64,000 nt of DNA from the NCBI GenBank assembly GCA_045130475.1, contig JBGUPU010000026.1, forward strand, positions 1 to 64,000. The letters run 5' to 3'. Positions within the stretch are counted from its first letter, which is position 1; each line of letters begins with the position of its first letter. This DNA comes from CAG-791 sp045130475 (lineage in GTDB: Bacteria > Bacillota > Clostridia > Lachnospirales > Lachnospiraceae). This document shows positions 33,167 to 42,645 of this stretch, one piece after another. The notes under the pieces are model-generated. The model was given only the letters and a program-made list of their open reading frames with translations, was not told the DNA's origin and made no database searches. The translations under genes and the position numbers were made by a program.

Positions 33167-35575
33167 TTATTTGACTACGAAGTTGATGATCTTGCCGGGG
33201 ACATAGATCTCCTTGATGAGCTTCTTTCCTTCCATGAAGGAAGCGACACGCTCATTTGCCTTGGCTGTGGCAAGAGCAGTCTCCTTATCGGCATCGCGTG
33301 CGATCTGAACTGCAGCGCGGACCTTGCCGTTGACCTGTACGCCGACCTCGATCATATCGTCGACGGTCTTGGCGGGATCGAATTCCGGCCATGCGGAAAC
33401 GGTAAGGAAGCCGGCGTCCTCTCCTGCGATGTTTGCATAGATTTCCTCTGTGAGGTGAGGGGCAAACGGGGAAAGGAGCTTAAGGAAGGTGATCAGGTCA
33501 TCCCTGGAGATGCTGCCCGCCTTGTAAATATCATTGACCAGAGTCATCAGTGCCGCGATGGCAGTGTTGAACTTCTGCGCCTCGATATCCTCGGAGACCT
33601 TCTTGATGGTCTTGTGCATGCAGGTCTCAAGACTTGCAGGAGAAGGACCGTCTGTCATGATCTCGGTCAGACCGGCGACACGCTCGAGGAATCTGCGGCA
33701 GCCCTTCACGGAACTGTCACTCCAGGGAGCTGCACTGCTGTAATCGCCCATAAAGAGGACATAGACACGGAGAGTATCCGCGCCGTACTGCTCAACGATG
33801 TCCAGCGGATCCACGACATTGCCCTTGGATTTACTCATCTTATCGCCGTCAGGTCCGAGAATAAGGCCCTGGGCGGAACGTTTCATATAAGGCTCGGAAG
33901 TGTTGACTTCGCCGATGTCATAGAGGAAGTGGTGCCAGAATCTGGAGTAGATCAGGTGTCTGGTCACGTGCTCCATGCCGCCGTTGTACCAGTCTACAGG
34001 CATCCAGTAATCAATCTTTTTGCGGTCTGCAAATGCTTTGTCATTGTTGGCATCGCAGTAACGGAGGAAATACCAGGAAGAACCAGCCCACTGGGGCATG
34101 GTGTCTGTCTCGCGCTTTGCCGCGCCGCCGCACTTGGGGCAGGTGCAGTTGACGAAGGAATCGATCTTGGCAAGAGGTGACTGACCGTCTTCGCCGGGCT
34201 CGAAGTCCTCGACATCAGGCAGACGAAGGGGAAGCTCCTCATAAGGCACACCGACAACACCGCACTTGGGGCAGTGGATGAGCGGAATAGGCTCGCCCCA
34301 GTAACGCTGGCGGTTGAAAGCCCAGTCTTTCATCTTGAACTGCACGCCTGCGTGGCCGATGCCCTTCTCCACCAGGAACTCGACCATCCTGGCGATGGAA
34401 TCCTTTTTATTAGTGAGACCGTTGAGGAAACCGGAGTTGACCATCTCGCCATCGCCTGTGTAGGCTTCTTTGGAGATGTCGCCGCCCTTGATGACTTCAA
34501 TGATCGGAACGCCGAACTTGGTCGCGAACTCCCAGTCACGCTGGTCGTGGGCAGGAACAGCCATGATGGCGCCGGTGCCGTATCCCATCATGACATAGTC
34601 AGCGATGAAGATCGGGATTTCCTCGTTATTCACGGGGTTGATGGCGGACAGACCTTCGATCTTGAGACCGGTCTTGTCTTTGACCAGCTGTGTGCGCTCG
34701 AACTCAGTCTTCTTGGCACATTCTTCCCTATAGGCCCTGATCGCATCCATGTTGCCGATGCGGTCTGCATATTTGTCGATCAGAGGATGCTCCGGAGCCA
34801 TGACCATGAAGGTGACGCCGAAAAGGGTGTCCGCGCGGGTGGTGTAGATCTCGAGCTTCTCGTCAATGTCCTTGAGTGTGAAATTGACGAAAGCACCGGT
34901 GGACTTGCCGATCCAGTTGACTTCCTGCTGGCGGATGTTCTCAGGATAATCAACAGTGTCCAGACCGGTCAGGAGCTTATCGGCGTACTCGGTGATCTTC
35001 AGATACCAGACATCCTTGGGGAGTTGGATAACATCGCTGTGGCAGATATCGCACTTGCCGCCCTGGCTGTCCTCGTTGGAAAGGACGACCTTACAGGAAG
35101 GGCAATAGTTGACGAGCGTCTTGTCACGGAAGACAAGACCGTGGTCAAACAGCTTGCGGAAGATCCACTGGGTCCACTTGTAATAATCATCTCTGGAGGT
35201 ATCGATCACGCGGTCCCAGTCAAAGGAGAAACCGACGCTCTTGAGCTGATTGGAGAACTTTTCAATATTTTTATCCGTGATGATGCGCGGATGTGTATTG
35301 GTCTTGATCGCGTAATTTTCAGTGGGCAGACCAAAAGCGTCGAAACCGATGGGGAACAGCACGTTGTAACCCTGCATTCTGCGCTTTCTGGAAATTACCT
35401 CAATGCTGGAATATGCCTTGATGTGGCCGACATGCATGCCGGCGCCGCTGGGATAGGGAAACTCCACCAGGCCGTAGAATTTGGGCTTATCACTGAAATC
35501 CACTGCCTTGAAAATACCGGCATCTTCCCATTTCTTCTGCCACTTCGGCTCAATCTTTTTAAAATCGTATCTCAT
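33167..35575 (-). CDS. leuS: Leucyl-tRNA synthetase
   Basis: Class I synthetase charging tRNA-Leu. The 802-residue protein has the HIGH-type motif as PYPSGAGMHVGH (near residue 40), the editing domain with TTRADTLFGVTFM (near 245), a zinc-ribbon-like CPSCKVVLSNEDSQGGKCDICH near 158 and a second CPKC pair set near 435-485. The KMSKS loop is DKMSKSKGNVVDP near 580, followed by the anticodon-binding and C-terminal domains. The ATG is preceded by AAAGGAG. A candidate promoter lies at 35671-35700, and no T-box leader is seen. It is apparently a single-gene transcript. Confidence 0.97.
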   Translation of the reverse strand: MRYDFKKIEPKWQKKWEDAGIFKAVDFSDKPKFYGLVEFPYPSGAGMHVGHIKAYSSIEVISRKRRMQGYNVLFPIGFDAFGLPTENYAIKTNTHPRIITDKNIEKFSNQLKSVGFSFDWDRVIDTSRDDYYKWTQWIFRKLFDHGLVFRDKTLVNYCPSCKVVLSNEDSQGGKCDICHSDVIQLPKDVWYLKITEYADKLLTGLDTVDYPENIRQQEVNWIGKSTGAFVNFTLKDIDEKLEIYTTRADTLFGVTFMVMAPEHPLIDKYADRIGNMDAIRAYREECAKKTEFERTQLVKDKTGLKIEGLSAINPVNNEEIPIFIADYVMMGYGTGAIMAVPAHDQRDWEFATKFGVPIIEVIKGGDISKEAYTGDGEMVNSGFLNGLTNKKDSIARMVEFLVEKGIGHAGVQFKMKDWAFNRQRYWGEPIPLIHCPKCGVVGVPYEELPLRLPDVEDFEPGEDGQSPLAKIDSFVNCTCPKCGGAAKRETDTMPQWAGSSWYFLRYCDANNDKAFADRKKIDYWMPVDWYNGGMEHVTRHLIYSRFWHHFLYDIGEVNTSEPYMKRSAQGLILGPDGDKMSKSKGNVVDPLDIVEQYGADTLRVYVLFMGDYSSAAPWSDSSVKGCRRFLERVAGLTEIMTDGPSPASLETCMHKTIKKVSEDIEAQKFNTAIAALMTLVNDIYKAGSISRDDLITFLKLLSPFAPHLTEEIYANIAGEDAGFLTVSAWPEFDPAKTVDDMIEVGVQVNGKVRAAVQIARDADKETALATAKANERVASFMEGKKLIKEIYVPGKIINFVVK

Positions 35576-35670
35576 GTTAATGCTCCTTTGTCCAGTTAAC
35601 CATCAATATTCGCCTTTGCAAGCCGCGGACAGGATCATCCACCGGATTTTAGCAAAAACAAACTTTCAAT

Positions 35671-35700
35671 ATAATAATCCACGCAGGGTATATTCGTCAA
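35671..35700 (-). promoter_or_regulatory. Candidate promoter for leuS
   Basis: On the minus strand TTGACG (35695-35700), an 18-base spacer and TATTAT (35671-35676), about 95 bp before the start codon. Confidence 0.55.
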
Positions 35701-35791
35701 GCACAGGGGACGCGCCCGGCCTTATTTGGTCAAATCCCGGTCAATGATGTTTCAGGATAAGGTTAAGTTTGGCGCAGAATCAGAGTGGTTT

Positions 35792-36751
35792 CTACAGCCA
35801 TTTCTTCTTGTGGAAATACAAAAGGCTCAGGATCAGGATGGCCAGACTGACGATGATGACGACCGGATAAGCATAGGGAGAATCCAGCTCCGGCATATAG
35901 GTGAAGTTCATGCCGTACCATCCCACGATCAAAGTCAGAGGCATAAAGACTGTCGTCACGATTGTCAGAATAGTCATGATCCTGTTCTGTTTTACATCCA
36001 GACGGGTCTGGTAAAGGTCGCGCACCTGAACCGTATAGTCACGAAGAGAGGTCACCATAGCCTGGCGCCGCTCCATTCTGCCTGAGAACAAGCGGAAGAA
36101 ACGGATATTTTCATCGGTGAAAAATTGGTTCTCATTGTCCTCAAATACCTGGGACATATCCAGAAGCTGATCATAATGACCGCGCAATACCAGCAGATTA
36201 CCCCGGATCTCATTAGTCCTGGCAGTACTGAGCTCTTCATGTCCCTGCAGGATCTCTGCCTCGATCCGGTTCAGTTCCTTTTCATAAGATTCGAGAAGGA
36301 TCCGGTCATCCGCAATGATTACCTCCAGAAAATCATACAGAAAACGCTCCAGGGATGGAAAGCGCCATTTCCTTGTACTGGCTATTTTTTGAATCAGTTT
36401 CTTTGCCATACCGCTCCGGTCAATAAAAACAACGCCCTTTTCATCCAGGGCAAAGGAGAAAACTGCATCCTCGCCGCCCAGCTCATCCCTGTAAGGAATA
36501 GAGAATGTTCCGGTGACGGAGTCGTAGTTTACTTCCGCTTTGGTATTGTAAATATTTTGCGGATTCGGATCTATATCAAATCCCATATCAAAGGAATCCC
36601 GATATTTCAACCATGTCGAAGGGGACAGCACAACGGCATAAGGCACTTTTCCCATATCCTCCAGACATTTCTGAAGGGTTGTCTCCTCAAGTATATCCTT
36701 AATCTGAAAACATATTCCGCGCATTCCGGCCTCTACTTTCTCGCAATACAT
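35792..36751 (-). CDS. corA: CorA family divalent-cation channel
   Basis: Membrane Mg/Co transporter. The C-terminus has two membrane spans (about residues 258-280 and 290-312) with the selectivity signature YGMNF at the end of the first, followed by a basic tail KKKWL inside the cell. The large N-terminal cytoplasmic domain has the usual long helices (residues 150-250). The start is uncertain: ATG at 36751 gives 319 residues, while a TTG at 36778 adds nine, and neither has a strong ribosome site. It is a lone gene between leuS and degV-2. Ion preference cannot be read from the sequence. Confidence 0.9.
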   Translation of the reverse strand: MYCEKVEAGMRGICFQIKDILEETTLQKCLEDMGKVPYAVVLSPSTWLKYRDSFDMGFDIDPNPQNIYNTKAEVNYDSVTGTFSIPYRDELGGEDAVFSFALDEKGVVFIDRSGMAKKLIQKIASTRKWRFPSLERFLYDFLEVIIADDRILLESYEKELNRIEAEILQGHEELSTARTNEIRGNLLVLRGHYDQLLDMSQVFEDNENQFFTDENIRFFRLFSGRMERRQAMVTSLRDYTVQVRDLYQTRLDVKQNRIMTILTIVTTVFMPLTLIVGWYGMNFTYMPELDSPYAYPVVIIVSLAILILSLLYFHKKKWL

Positions 36752-36874
36752 TTTTTGAACATGAAATCCCGGACACAAGTCAGTCCACTGATGAGTTTAC
36801 TCTCTGTAGTCTTTCTGTGCAAGCTCTCAGGAAGATATCGAAGATATGCAATTCAATATTTTGTATCACCATGA

Positions 36875-36919
36875 AAAAATGCCCTTTCGCCAGCAGTAAA
36901 AAAACTGACGTAAGGGCAA
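36875..36919 (-). terminator. Terminator after degV-2
   Basis: On the minus strand TGCCCTTACGTCAG pairs with CTGGCGAAAGGGCA (12 of 14) and is followed by TTTTTT. Confidence 0.8.
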
Positions 36920-36953
36920 AATCGTTGTAAGAGCTATAGAAAGGAATAAGGCA

Positions 36954-37841
36954 TCAGCGGAAATTCCTGTTTCCGAAATGGATGACAGCGGCAAAGCCGG
37001 GGCCTGTATGGGAACCGATCACGGGACCCATGGGGCAGATCTGAACCTTTGCATTCGGATTGATCCGCAGGATCTCGCTGCGCATTTTCTCTGCCCGATC
37101 CTTACAGACTGCATGGGCAACGATCACATCGCTGCTGATCGTGTCGTCATGGGCGCCCTCATAGCATTCGATCAGGTATTTGACGGCCCGCTGGACACCG
37201 CGCTGTTTGGAGATATTGATCAGCTTTCCCTCATCATTGATCTTGAGCACCGGCTTGAGATTGAGAACATTGCCGGCAAAAGCCGCAGTCGCCGAAATAC
37301 GGCCGCCGCGTTTTAAATATTCGAGATCTTCCACCATAAACCAGAATCCGATATCCGGAGCGATCTGCCGCAGATAGGCAGCGTTTTCTTCTACTGTCTT
37401 CCCTTCTTCGCGGCCTTTGATCGCCTGCATCAGCAGCAGGCCCACTCCTCCTGTGGCACCGAGAGTATCCACGCTCTCGATCTTCACATCCGGATAGTCC
37501 TCCATGACAGCCTGCGCCGCATTCAGGGAGGAAGAATAGGTGCTGCTCAGACCGCTTGAGAGACACAGATAAAGGACATCATTTCCTTTTTCAGCCTCTG
37601 CCCGGAAAACCTGATCATAGGTATATGGGGTAATCTGGCTCGTGCCTGTGACCGCGCCCTCTTTCATGCACTGGTAGAAGTGTTCCAGCTCCTCTTCTGT
37701 CTGCTGGCGGTCCATCACATATTCCCTGTCATCGATCATATATTTCATGGGAATAAAATGGATATTATTTTCTTCGATATATCTGTTTTCGATGTCGACA
37801 GAAGCATCGACATATATTTCATAGGTTTTCCGATTATCCAA
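36954..37841 (-). CDS. DegV family protein (fatty-acid-binding, FakB-like), second copy
   Basis: A 295-residue DegV-fold protein with a TTG start preceded by AAAGGA. Hallmarks are TGTSQITPYTYDQVF near 62, LSSGLSSTYSSSLNAA near 90, SVDTLGATGGVGLL near 121, YLKRGGRIS near 172 and GSHTGPGFAAVIHF near the C-terminus. The usual DSxxDL near the N-terminus reads DASVDI. It is only distantly similar to the DegV at 117-1004 beyond these motifs. It is divergent from a TetR regulator, with palindromes in the shared 220-bp region, so it is probably that regulator's target. The likely role is fatty-acid handling for FakA or related lipid metabolism (inference). Confidence 0.88.
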   Translation of the reverse strand: MDNRKTYEIYVDASVDIENRYIEENNIHFIPMKYMIDDREYVMDRQQTEEELEHFYQCMKEGAVTGTSQITPYTYDQVFRAEAEKGNDVLYLCLSSGLSSTYSSSLNAAQAVMEDYPDVKIESVDTLGATGGVGLLLMQAIKGREEGKTVEENAAYLRQIAPDIGFWFMVEDLEYLKRGGRISATAAFAGNVLNLKPVLKINDEGKLINISKQRGVQRAVKYLIECYEGAHDDTISSDVIVAHAVCKDRAEKMRSEILRINPNAKVQICPMGPVIGSHTGPGFAAVIHFGNRNFR

Positions 37842-37908
37842 CTTATCTATTCCTTTCTCATTTTAAGACGCAGCAATCCATTACTTGCAAAGGTAACACA
37901 TGTGTATT

Positions 37909-37938
37909 ATTATACGAATGTATAATCATTACAACAAC
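37909..37938 (-). promoter_or_regulatory. degV-2 promoter overlapped by an inverted repeat
   Basis: On the minus strand TTGTTG (37933-37938), an 18-base spacer and TATAAT (37909-37914). The -10 box forms one arm of ATTATAC-GAAT-GTATAAT (37909-37926), a perfect 7-4-7 repeat. A perfect ACACATGTGT lies just downstream at 37896-37905. Confidence 0.55.
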
Positions 37939-37973
37939 AAGGTTTATCGAAAATGTGGTTTACTTCACGTTTT

Positions 37974-37998
37974 TACACATTTGTGTAGAAAAATACAC
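37974..37998. promoter_or_regulatory. Inverted-repeat cluster before the tetR gene
   Basis: TACACA-TT-TGTGTA (37974-37987) followed by another TACACA (37993-37998). The same ACACA/TGTGT core occurs at 37896-37905, so these may be binding sites of the adjacent TetR-type protein. Confidence 0.45.
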
Positions 37999-38063
37999 AG
38001 TTCATGGAAAAATTGTCCATTTTAGAACAAATTCGTGCAATCAGGAGGAGAAAGGCGCAACAA

Positions 38064-38678
38064 GTGAATAAAGAAGAAAAAACCATGGATAAAACAGTTG
38101 AAAAATCTGACATCACGGACAGACGTGTGATCCGTACCAAACGAAGCATTCGCATGGCCCTGACCAGACTCCTTGCCGCAAAACCCCTGGGCGAGATCAC
38201 TGTGACAGAACTCTCCAAAGCGGCGGATATCAATCGCAAAACATTCTATAATTATTATGGAGATGTCTCCATGGTCGTAGATGAAATCGAAAATGAAATC
38301 GCAGCGGACTTTGCTTCCGCCATTAATAATATCGATTTTCTGGAAATCAGCAGAGAGCCCTCGGATATCTTCCTCCGGATTGCCAGACTGATCGAAAAAG
38401 ACCTGGAATTTTATGCCAGTGTATTTGCAGCGGAGGGACAGACTTCCCTGCTTCAGAAAATAGTAGCCCCTCTAAAACTGCAGCTCTGGGAAAGTTTCGC
38501 CGACCAGATCGGTCCTGAGGCAGAAGGTTTTGAATTCCTTCTCGAATATACGGTCTCCGGTATGATCGCTGTCTATCAGAGATGGTTCAATACAGGGCGA
38601 AAGCAGGATATTGAAGAATTATCCCGCAATCTCAGTATTCTGACCTTTAACGGGATCAATGGACTGAGCAGGGAATAA
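38064..38678 (+). CDS. TetR/AcrR family transcriptional regulator
   Basis: A regulator with an N-terminal helix-turn-helix (KRSIRMALTRLL, then EITVTELSKAADINRKTFYNYYGD) and an all-alpha ligand domain. The start is uncertain: GTG at 38064 has AGGAGG and AAAGG upstream and gives 204 residues, whereas an ATG at 38004 adds 20 residues but has no ribosome site and overlaps no family similarity. NRKTFYNYYGD is characteristic of the TetR subgroup that often accompanies DegV or Dha-type genes. It is divergent from degV-2, and inverted repeats lie in the shared control region. The ligand is unknown, though a lipid or acyl compound would fit the neighbour. Confidence 0.85.
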   Translation: MNKEEKTMDKTVEKSDITDRRVIRTKRSIRMALTRLLAAKPLGEITVTELSKAADINRKTFYNYYGDVSMVVDEIENEIAADFASAINNIDFLEISREPSDIFLRIARLIEKDLEFYASVFAAEGQTSLLQKIVAPLKLQLWESFADQIGPEAEGFEFLLEYTVSGMIAVYQRWFNTGRKQDIEELSRNLSILTFNGINGLSRE

Positions 38679-38757
38679 ATGATATCCTTCTTTACTTGCA
38701 TCAGCTCTGCTGACCAATTTGCCCTGTTGACAGGCAGGAACACTCGTATGACAAAAA

Positions 38758-38785
38758 GAGCGCATCGGAATTTTCCGATGCGCTC
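38758..38785. terminator. Bidirectional terminator between tetR and the EF-G-like gene
   Basis: A perfect 12-bp stem (GAGCGCATCGGA with TCCGATGCGCTC) with a 4-nt loop, followed on the minus strand by TTTTTG. It serves convergent genes. Confidence 0.88.
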
Positions 38786-38836
38786 TCATTTATTTCACTG
38801 CTAATTCAGTTCGCTGCGAAAGCAAATGATTCAGGA

Positions 38837-40927
38837 TCAGTCGTCGCTGCCTTCCTCAAGAGCTGCTGCACGGGCTGCAACTTCCTTGGCCTGGACATCA
38901 GCGGGAGCCTGCTCATAGCGTGCAAACTCATACATGTAATCGCCGCGTCCGCCGGTCATGGAACGAAGGACTGTGCAATAGTCAAACAGTTCGGACATGG
39001 GAACTTCCGCCTCGACAACCTGTTTGCCGCCGCCAATGGGGTTCATGCCGAGAACTCTGCCGCGGCGCTTGTTCAGATCGCCCATGACATCGCCGGTGTA
39101 GGAATCCGGGATGGTGACCTTCAGGGATACGATGGGCTCGAGCAGGACGGGTGTAGCGTCCATGATGCCCTTCTTGACTGCCTGGCTGGCAGCGGTCTTG
39201 AATGCCATTTCGGAGGAGTCTACCGGGTGATAGGATCCATCATACAGAGTCGCCTTCAGGCCGACAACGGGATATGCGGCAAGGGGTCCCTTGAGGACGG
39301 TCTCGGCAATACCCTTTTCAACAGCGGGGAAGTAGTTCTTCGGTACGCTGCCGCCGACGACTTCTTCGTCAAACTCATAAGCTTCCTCAAGATTGCCGGA
39401 GGGAGCGAATTTGATCTTGACATGACCGTACTGGCCGTGTCCGCCGGACTGCTTCTTGTACTTGGAGTCGACATCAGCAGTTTTGCGGATGGTCTCGCGG
39501 TAAGCAACCTTAGGCTGGACAGTCTCGATCTCGACCTTGTACTCGTTCTTCAGCATGCTCTTGACAACTTCAAGCTGCATGTCGCCGACACCGTAGATCA
39601 GAGTCTGACGGTTCTCGGAATCGTTAACCATCTTGAAGGTGAGGTCCTCGGAGGAAATCTTGGTCATTGCCTGAGCAATCTTGTCGATATCGTTCTTATT
39701 CTTCGCGTTGTAGCGGACATAAGTATAAGGTGTGGAAATATCCATCTGAGGATAGACGATCTGCTGAGCCTTGGTGGACAGAGTGTCGCCTGTCTTTGCG
39801 TCGCCGAGTTTTGCAAGGGCGCAGATATCACCTGCGTGGATCTCGCCGATCTCGCTGGTCTTATTGCCCATCATGATGTAGAGCTTGCCGATCCTGAGCT
39901 CGGACTCCATACCGGAATCATAGACAGTCTCATCTGTCTTGAAGGTACCGGAGCAGACCTTGATCAGGCTGTAACGGCCGATGAAAGGATCCACGATGGT
40001 CTTGAAGATAAATGCGGATTTGGGCTGCGCGTCATCAAACTTCGCAACGAATTCCTCTCCGGACTTGATATCTTTGCCGGTCATGGTGCGGCCTGCGGGG
40101 TTGGGCATATAGCGGACGATATCATCGAGAACATTCTCAATACCGCTGCACTGTGTGGAGATGCCGCACTCTACAGGGATCACGGAGCCGTCAAGGATGT
40201 TGGCTCTGACTGCTTCGCCGACTTCCTCTACTGTGAAGGTGTCGCCGCCGAAATAGCGTTCCATGAACTCTTCATTTGTCTCTGCCACGGTCTCCATCAG
40301 AGTCTCGTGATACTGCTCGAGGTCATCCTGGCAGTCCGCGGGAACATCACAGGGAGTGGACTTCTTTCCGTCCCACTTGTAGCCCTTCTGCTCGATGACG
40401 CTGACACAGCCTGTAGTCTTGTCGCCTTCATGAATTGCGAAATGGAAAGGAACGATCTTGGGTCCGTACAGCTCGGTCAGAGCTTCGATGGTACGGCCAT
40501 AGTTGGTGTCATTGAGATCCATGTCGGAAACATAGATCATTCTGGGCAGATTATATTTGTCGCAGAGATCCCATGCGCGCTCAGCACCGACTTCTACGCC
40601 TGCTTTGCCGGAAACAACGATGATGGCTGCATCCGCTACGCTGATCGCCTCTTCTACTTCACCGACAAAATCAAAATATCCGGGAGTATCAAGAATATTG
40701 ATCTTGCAATTCTTCCACTCGACGGGAATCAGAGATGTCTTGATTGAGAAACCTCTCTTCTGCTCCTCCTTCGTAAAATCGGAGATGGAGTTTCCATCCT
40801 CGACCTTACCCATTCTGGATGTGACGCCTGTCAAATGGCACATTGCCTCTGCCAGGGTTGTCTTACCTGCTCCGCCGTGACCGAGCAGAACAACATTTCT
40901 GATTTTATCAGTTGTGTAAACTTTCAT
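38837..40927 (-). CDS. fusA2: EF-G-like translational GTPase (EF-G2/FusA2 type)
   Basis: A 696-residue five-domain protein clearly homologous to elongation factor G but not a canonical one. The P-loop is GHGGAGKTT (residues 16-24, against GHIDAGKTT in EF-G). The G3 box is DTPGYFDF (80-87), so the catalytic histidine of DTPGHVDF is tyrosine-84. The G4 box NKxD reads SDMD (133-136). Domain IV retains SGGHGQYGHVKI and the C-terminal GGRGDYMYEF. These changes match the EF-G-like group seen in Thermus, Thermotoga and actinobacteria, whose exact function is unsettled. A normal fusA would sit with rpsL-rpsG elsewhere. GGAGG precedes the ATG, and a candidate promoter lies at 41013-41041. Confidence 0.88.
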   Translation of the reverse strand: MKVYTTDKIRNVVLLGHGGAGKTTLAEAMCHLTGVTSRMGKVEDGNSISDFTKEEQKRGFSIKTSLIPVEWKNCKINILDTPGYFDFVGEVEEAISVADAAIIVVSGKAGVEVGAERAWDLCDKYNLPRMIYVSDMDLNDTNYGRTIEALTELYGPKIVPFHFAIHEGDKTTGCVSVIEQKGYKWDGKKSTPCDVPADCQDDLEQYHETLMETVAETNEEFMERYFGGDTFTVEEVGEAVRANILDGSVIPVECGISTQCSGIENVLDDIVRYMPNPAGRTMTGKDIKSGEEFVAKFDDAQPKSAFIFKTIVDPFIGRYSLIKVCSGTFKTDETVYDSGMESELRIGKLYIMMGNKTSEIGEIHAGDICALAKLGDAKTGDTLSTKAQQIVYPQMDISTPYTYVRYNAKNKNDIDKIAQAMTKISSEDLTFKMVNDSENRQTLIYGVGDMQLEVVKSMLKNEYKVEIETVQPKVAYRETIRKTADVDSKYKKQSGGHGQYGHVKIKFAPSGNLEEAYEFDEEVVGGSVPKNYFPAVEKGIAETVLKGPLAAYPVVGLKATLYDGSYHPVDSSEMAFKTAASQAVKKGIMDATPVLLEPIVSLKVTIPDSYTGDVMGDLNKRRGRVLGMNPIGGGKQVVEAEVPMSELFDYCTVLRSMTGGRGDYMYEFARYEQAPADVQAKEVAARAAALEEGSDD

Positions 40928-41012
40928 TGCTGACCTCCACTACATATTATTTCTACTTTTATTTTAATGAAAAGCGCACTAAAAGCAGGCTTTCCAAAAA
41001 AAGTCCTTGTCC

Positions 41013-41041
41013 ATTTTACTAAATATAATGTGGCATTACAA
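41013..41041 (-). promoter_or_regulatory. Candidate promoter for the EF-G-like gene
   Basis: On the minus strand TTGTAA (41036-41041), a 17-base spacer and TAAAAT (41013-41018), about 85 bp before the start codon. Confidence 0.5.
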
Positions 41042-41132
41042 GTGCTTTTGTAAATATTTGACATCCGCCGTAAACCGTCCAAACTAATACAATGTAAAAT
41101 AAGAAAAGGATTATGGCGGACACAGGCATGGA

Positions 41133-42506
41133 TCACATGGAAATCCAGCCGAATACATTCGCGATCGAGCTCACCAGAATGATGATGACGAACACAGGGC
41201 AGATGTACTTGATCATGAACTCGAAGATTCCTCTTCTCCGGAAAGCATGACCGTCCTGCAGGACCTCCTCCACTGCGGCGGCGATCGTCATGCGGCGGGT
41301 GACAAACAGACAGATGCAGAGGGCTGCGATGGGCATCATGACAGAGTTTGTCAGGAAATCAAAGAAATCCAAAAACTGCATGCCGATGATCGTGACATCG
41401 GCCAGGGGACCATACCCCAGGCAGGACAGGGTTCCCAGTATGATGATCTCGACACCGATCAGGATCGTGCATACAGTGCGGTTCCAGTGGAATTCATCCG
41501 CGAAGGTCGCCACTGCGCTCTCTGTCAGAGCAATGGCACTTGTGAGTGCTGCAAACAGAACCAGTGCGAAAAATGCGATGCCGATGATAGCGCCGAATCC
41601 CATATTGGCGAAAATCTTGGGCATAGTAATGAACATGAGGGAGGGGCCGGCGCCGAGCGCTTCCGGATCTCCTCCGGAGAAAGCAAAGACGGCGGGAATG
41701 ATCATCAGGCCGGCCAGCATGGCGATTCCGGTATCAAATATTTCCACCTGCACTGTGGATTCCTCAATACAGACATCTTTTTTCATATAAGATCCGAATG
41801 TGATCAGGATACCCATTGCAATGGAAAGGGAATAGAACATCTGCCCCATGGCAGATATAACTGTCATCCATGAAAAATGGTGTATGTTGGGGATCAGAAA
41901 ATACTTCACACCTTCCATGGCACCCGGACGAGTAATGGAATAGATGCTGATGATGATCGCAAGAACGATGAGAATCGGCATCATAATCCGTGAGACGCGT
42001 TCAATTCCGTTCTCAACACCCAGGAGGATGACTACAAGGATCATGGCCGCAAAAACAATGAACCAGAATTCGGCAGAATAGCCGCTGGTAATAAAGCCTC
42101 CAAAATAATTGGAATCTGCAACTTCCTTCACATTTCCCTTCAGATATTCAAACAGGTATTTGCACACCCATCCGCCGATAACAGAGTAGTAAGGGCAGAT
42201 CAGCATAGGAATGATCGCGTTGATCCAGCCTCCGAAATTTGTGACACCGGTCTTTCCGTAGGCACTGAATGCACCGACCGGACTCTTGCCGGTCGCACGG
42301 CCGATCGCCGTCTCTGCCATGATCATGGTATATCCGAATGTAAGCGCCAGCAGGATGTAGACAAGCAAAAAGATTCCTCCGCCGTATTTTGCGGCAAGAT
42401 ACGGAAAACGCCAGATATTGCCCAGTCCGACAGATGCGCCGGCCGCTGAGAGTACATAACCGATCTTTCCCGAAAAACCTTTCCGTTCTGTATCATTTGT
42501 GTCCAT
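41133..42506 (-). CDS. Sodium-dependent transporter, neurotransmitter:sodium symporter (NSS) family
   Basis: A 457-residue polytopic membrane protein of the LeuT/SNF family, which imports amino acids or related amines with sodium. The start MDTNDTERKG is chosen because AAGGGGG precedes it; an earlier ATG at 42533 lacks one. The unwound TM1 signature is GASVGLGNIWRFPYLAAKYGGG (about residues 23-44, quoted by its halves GASVGLGNIW and RFPYLAAKYG), and 11-12 membrane spans follow. Many bacterial members have 11 spans. The substrate is not predictable. No amino-acid gene is adjacent and it appears to be a single-gene unit. Confidence 0.9.
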   Translation of the reverse strand: MDTNDTERKGFSGKIGYVLSAAGASVGLGNIWRFPYLAAKYGGGIFLLVYILLALTFGYTMIMAETAIGRATGKSPVGAFSAYGKTGVTNFGGWINAIIPMLICPYYSVIGGWVCKYLFEYLKGNVKEVADSNYFGGFITSGYSAEFWFIVFAAMILVVILLGVENGIERVSRIMMPILIVLAIIISIYSITRPGAMEGVKYFLIPNIHHFSWMTVISAMGQMFYSLSIAMGILITFGSYMKKDVCIEESTVQVEIFDTGIAMLAGLMIIPAVFAFSGGDPEALGAGPSLMFITMPKIFANMGFGAIIGIAFFALVLFAALTSAIALTESAVATFADEFHWNRTVCTILIGVEIIILGTLSCLGYGPLADVTIIGMQFLDFFDFLTNSVMMPIAALCICLFVTRRMTIAAAVEEVLQDGHAFRRRGIFEFMIKYICPVFVIIILVSSIANVFGWISM

Positions 42507-42596
42507 GATTGATGGTTCCCCCTTTCTTACCATGCGCTGCAGTTAAAAGTTTTTTGAAATCAAATGGACAGCGCAGTATTGAACAGAATACCACAA

Positions 42597-42625
42597 ATAT
42601 CAATAATTGTCATGTATTATTGCAA
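42597..42625 (-). promoter_or_regulatory. Weak candidate promoter for the NSS transporter gene
   Basis: On the minus strand TTGCAA (42620-42625), a 17-base spacer and TGATAT (42597-42602). The -10 box is poor. Confidence 0.3.
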
Positions 42626-42645
42626 TTCTGTACAGTTTTACAAGA

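Noticed and set aside
35576..35791. T-box leader before leuS
   Set aside because: A sequence resembling GGTGG and a CCGCGG occur, but the AGGGTGGNACCGCG core is not present and there is no paired terminator.
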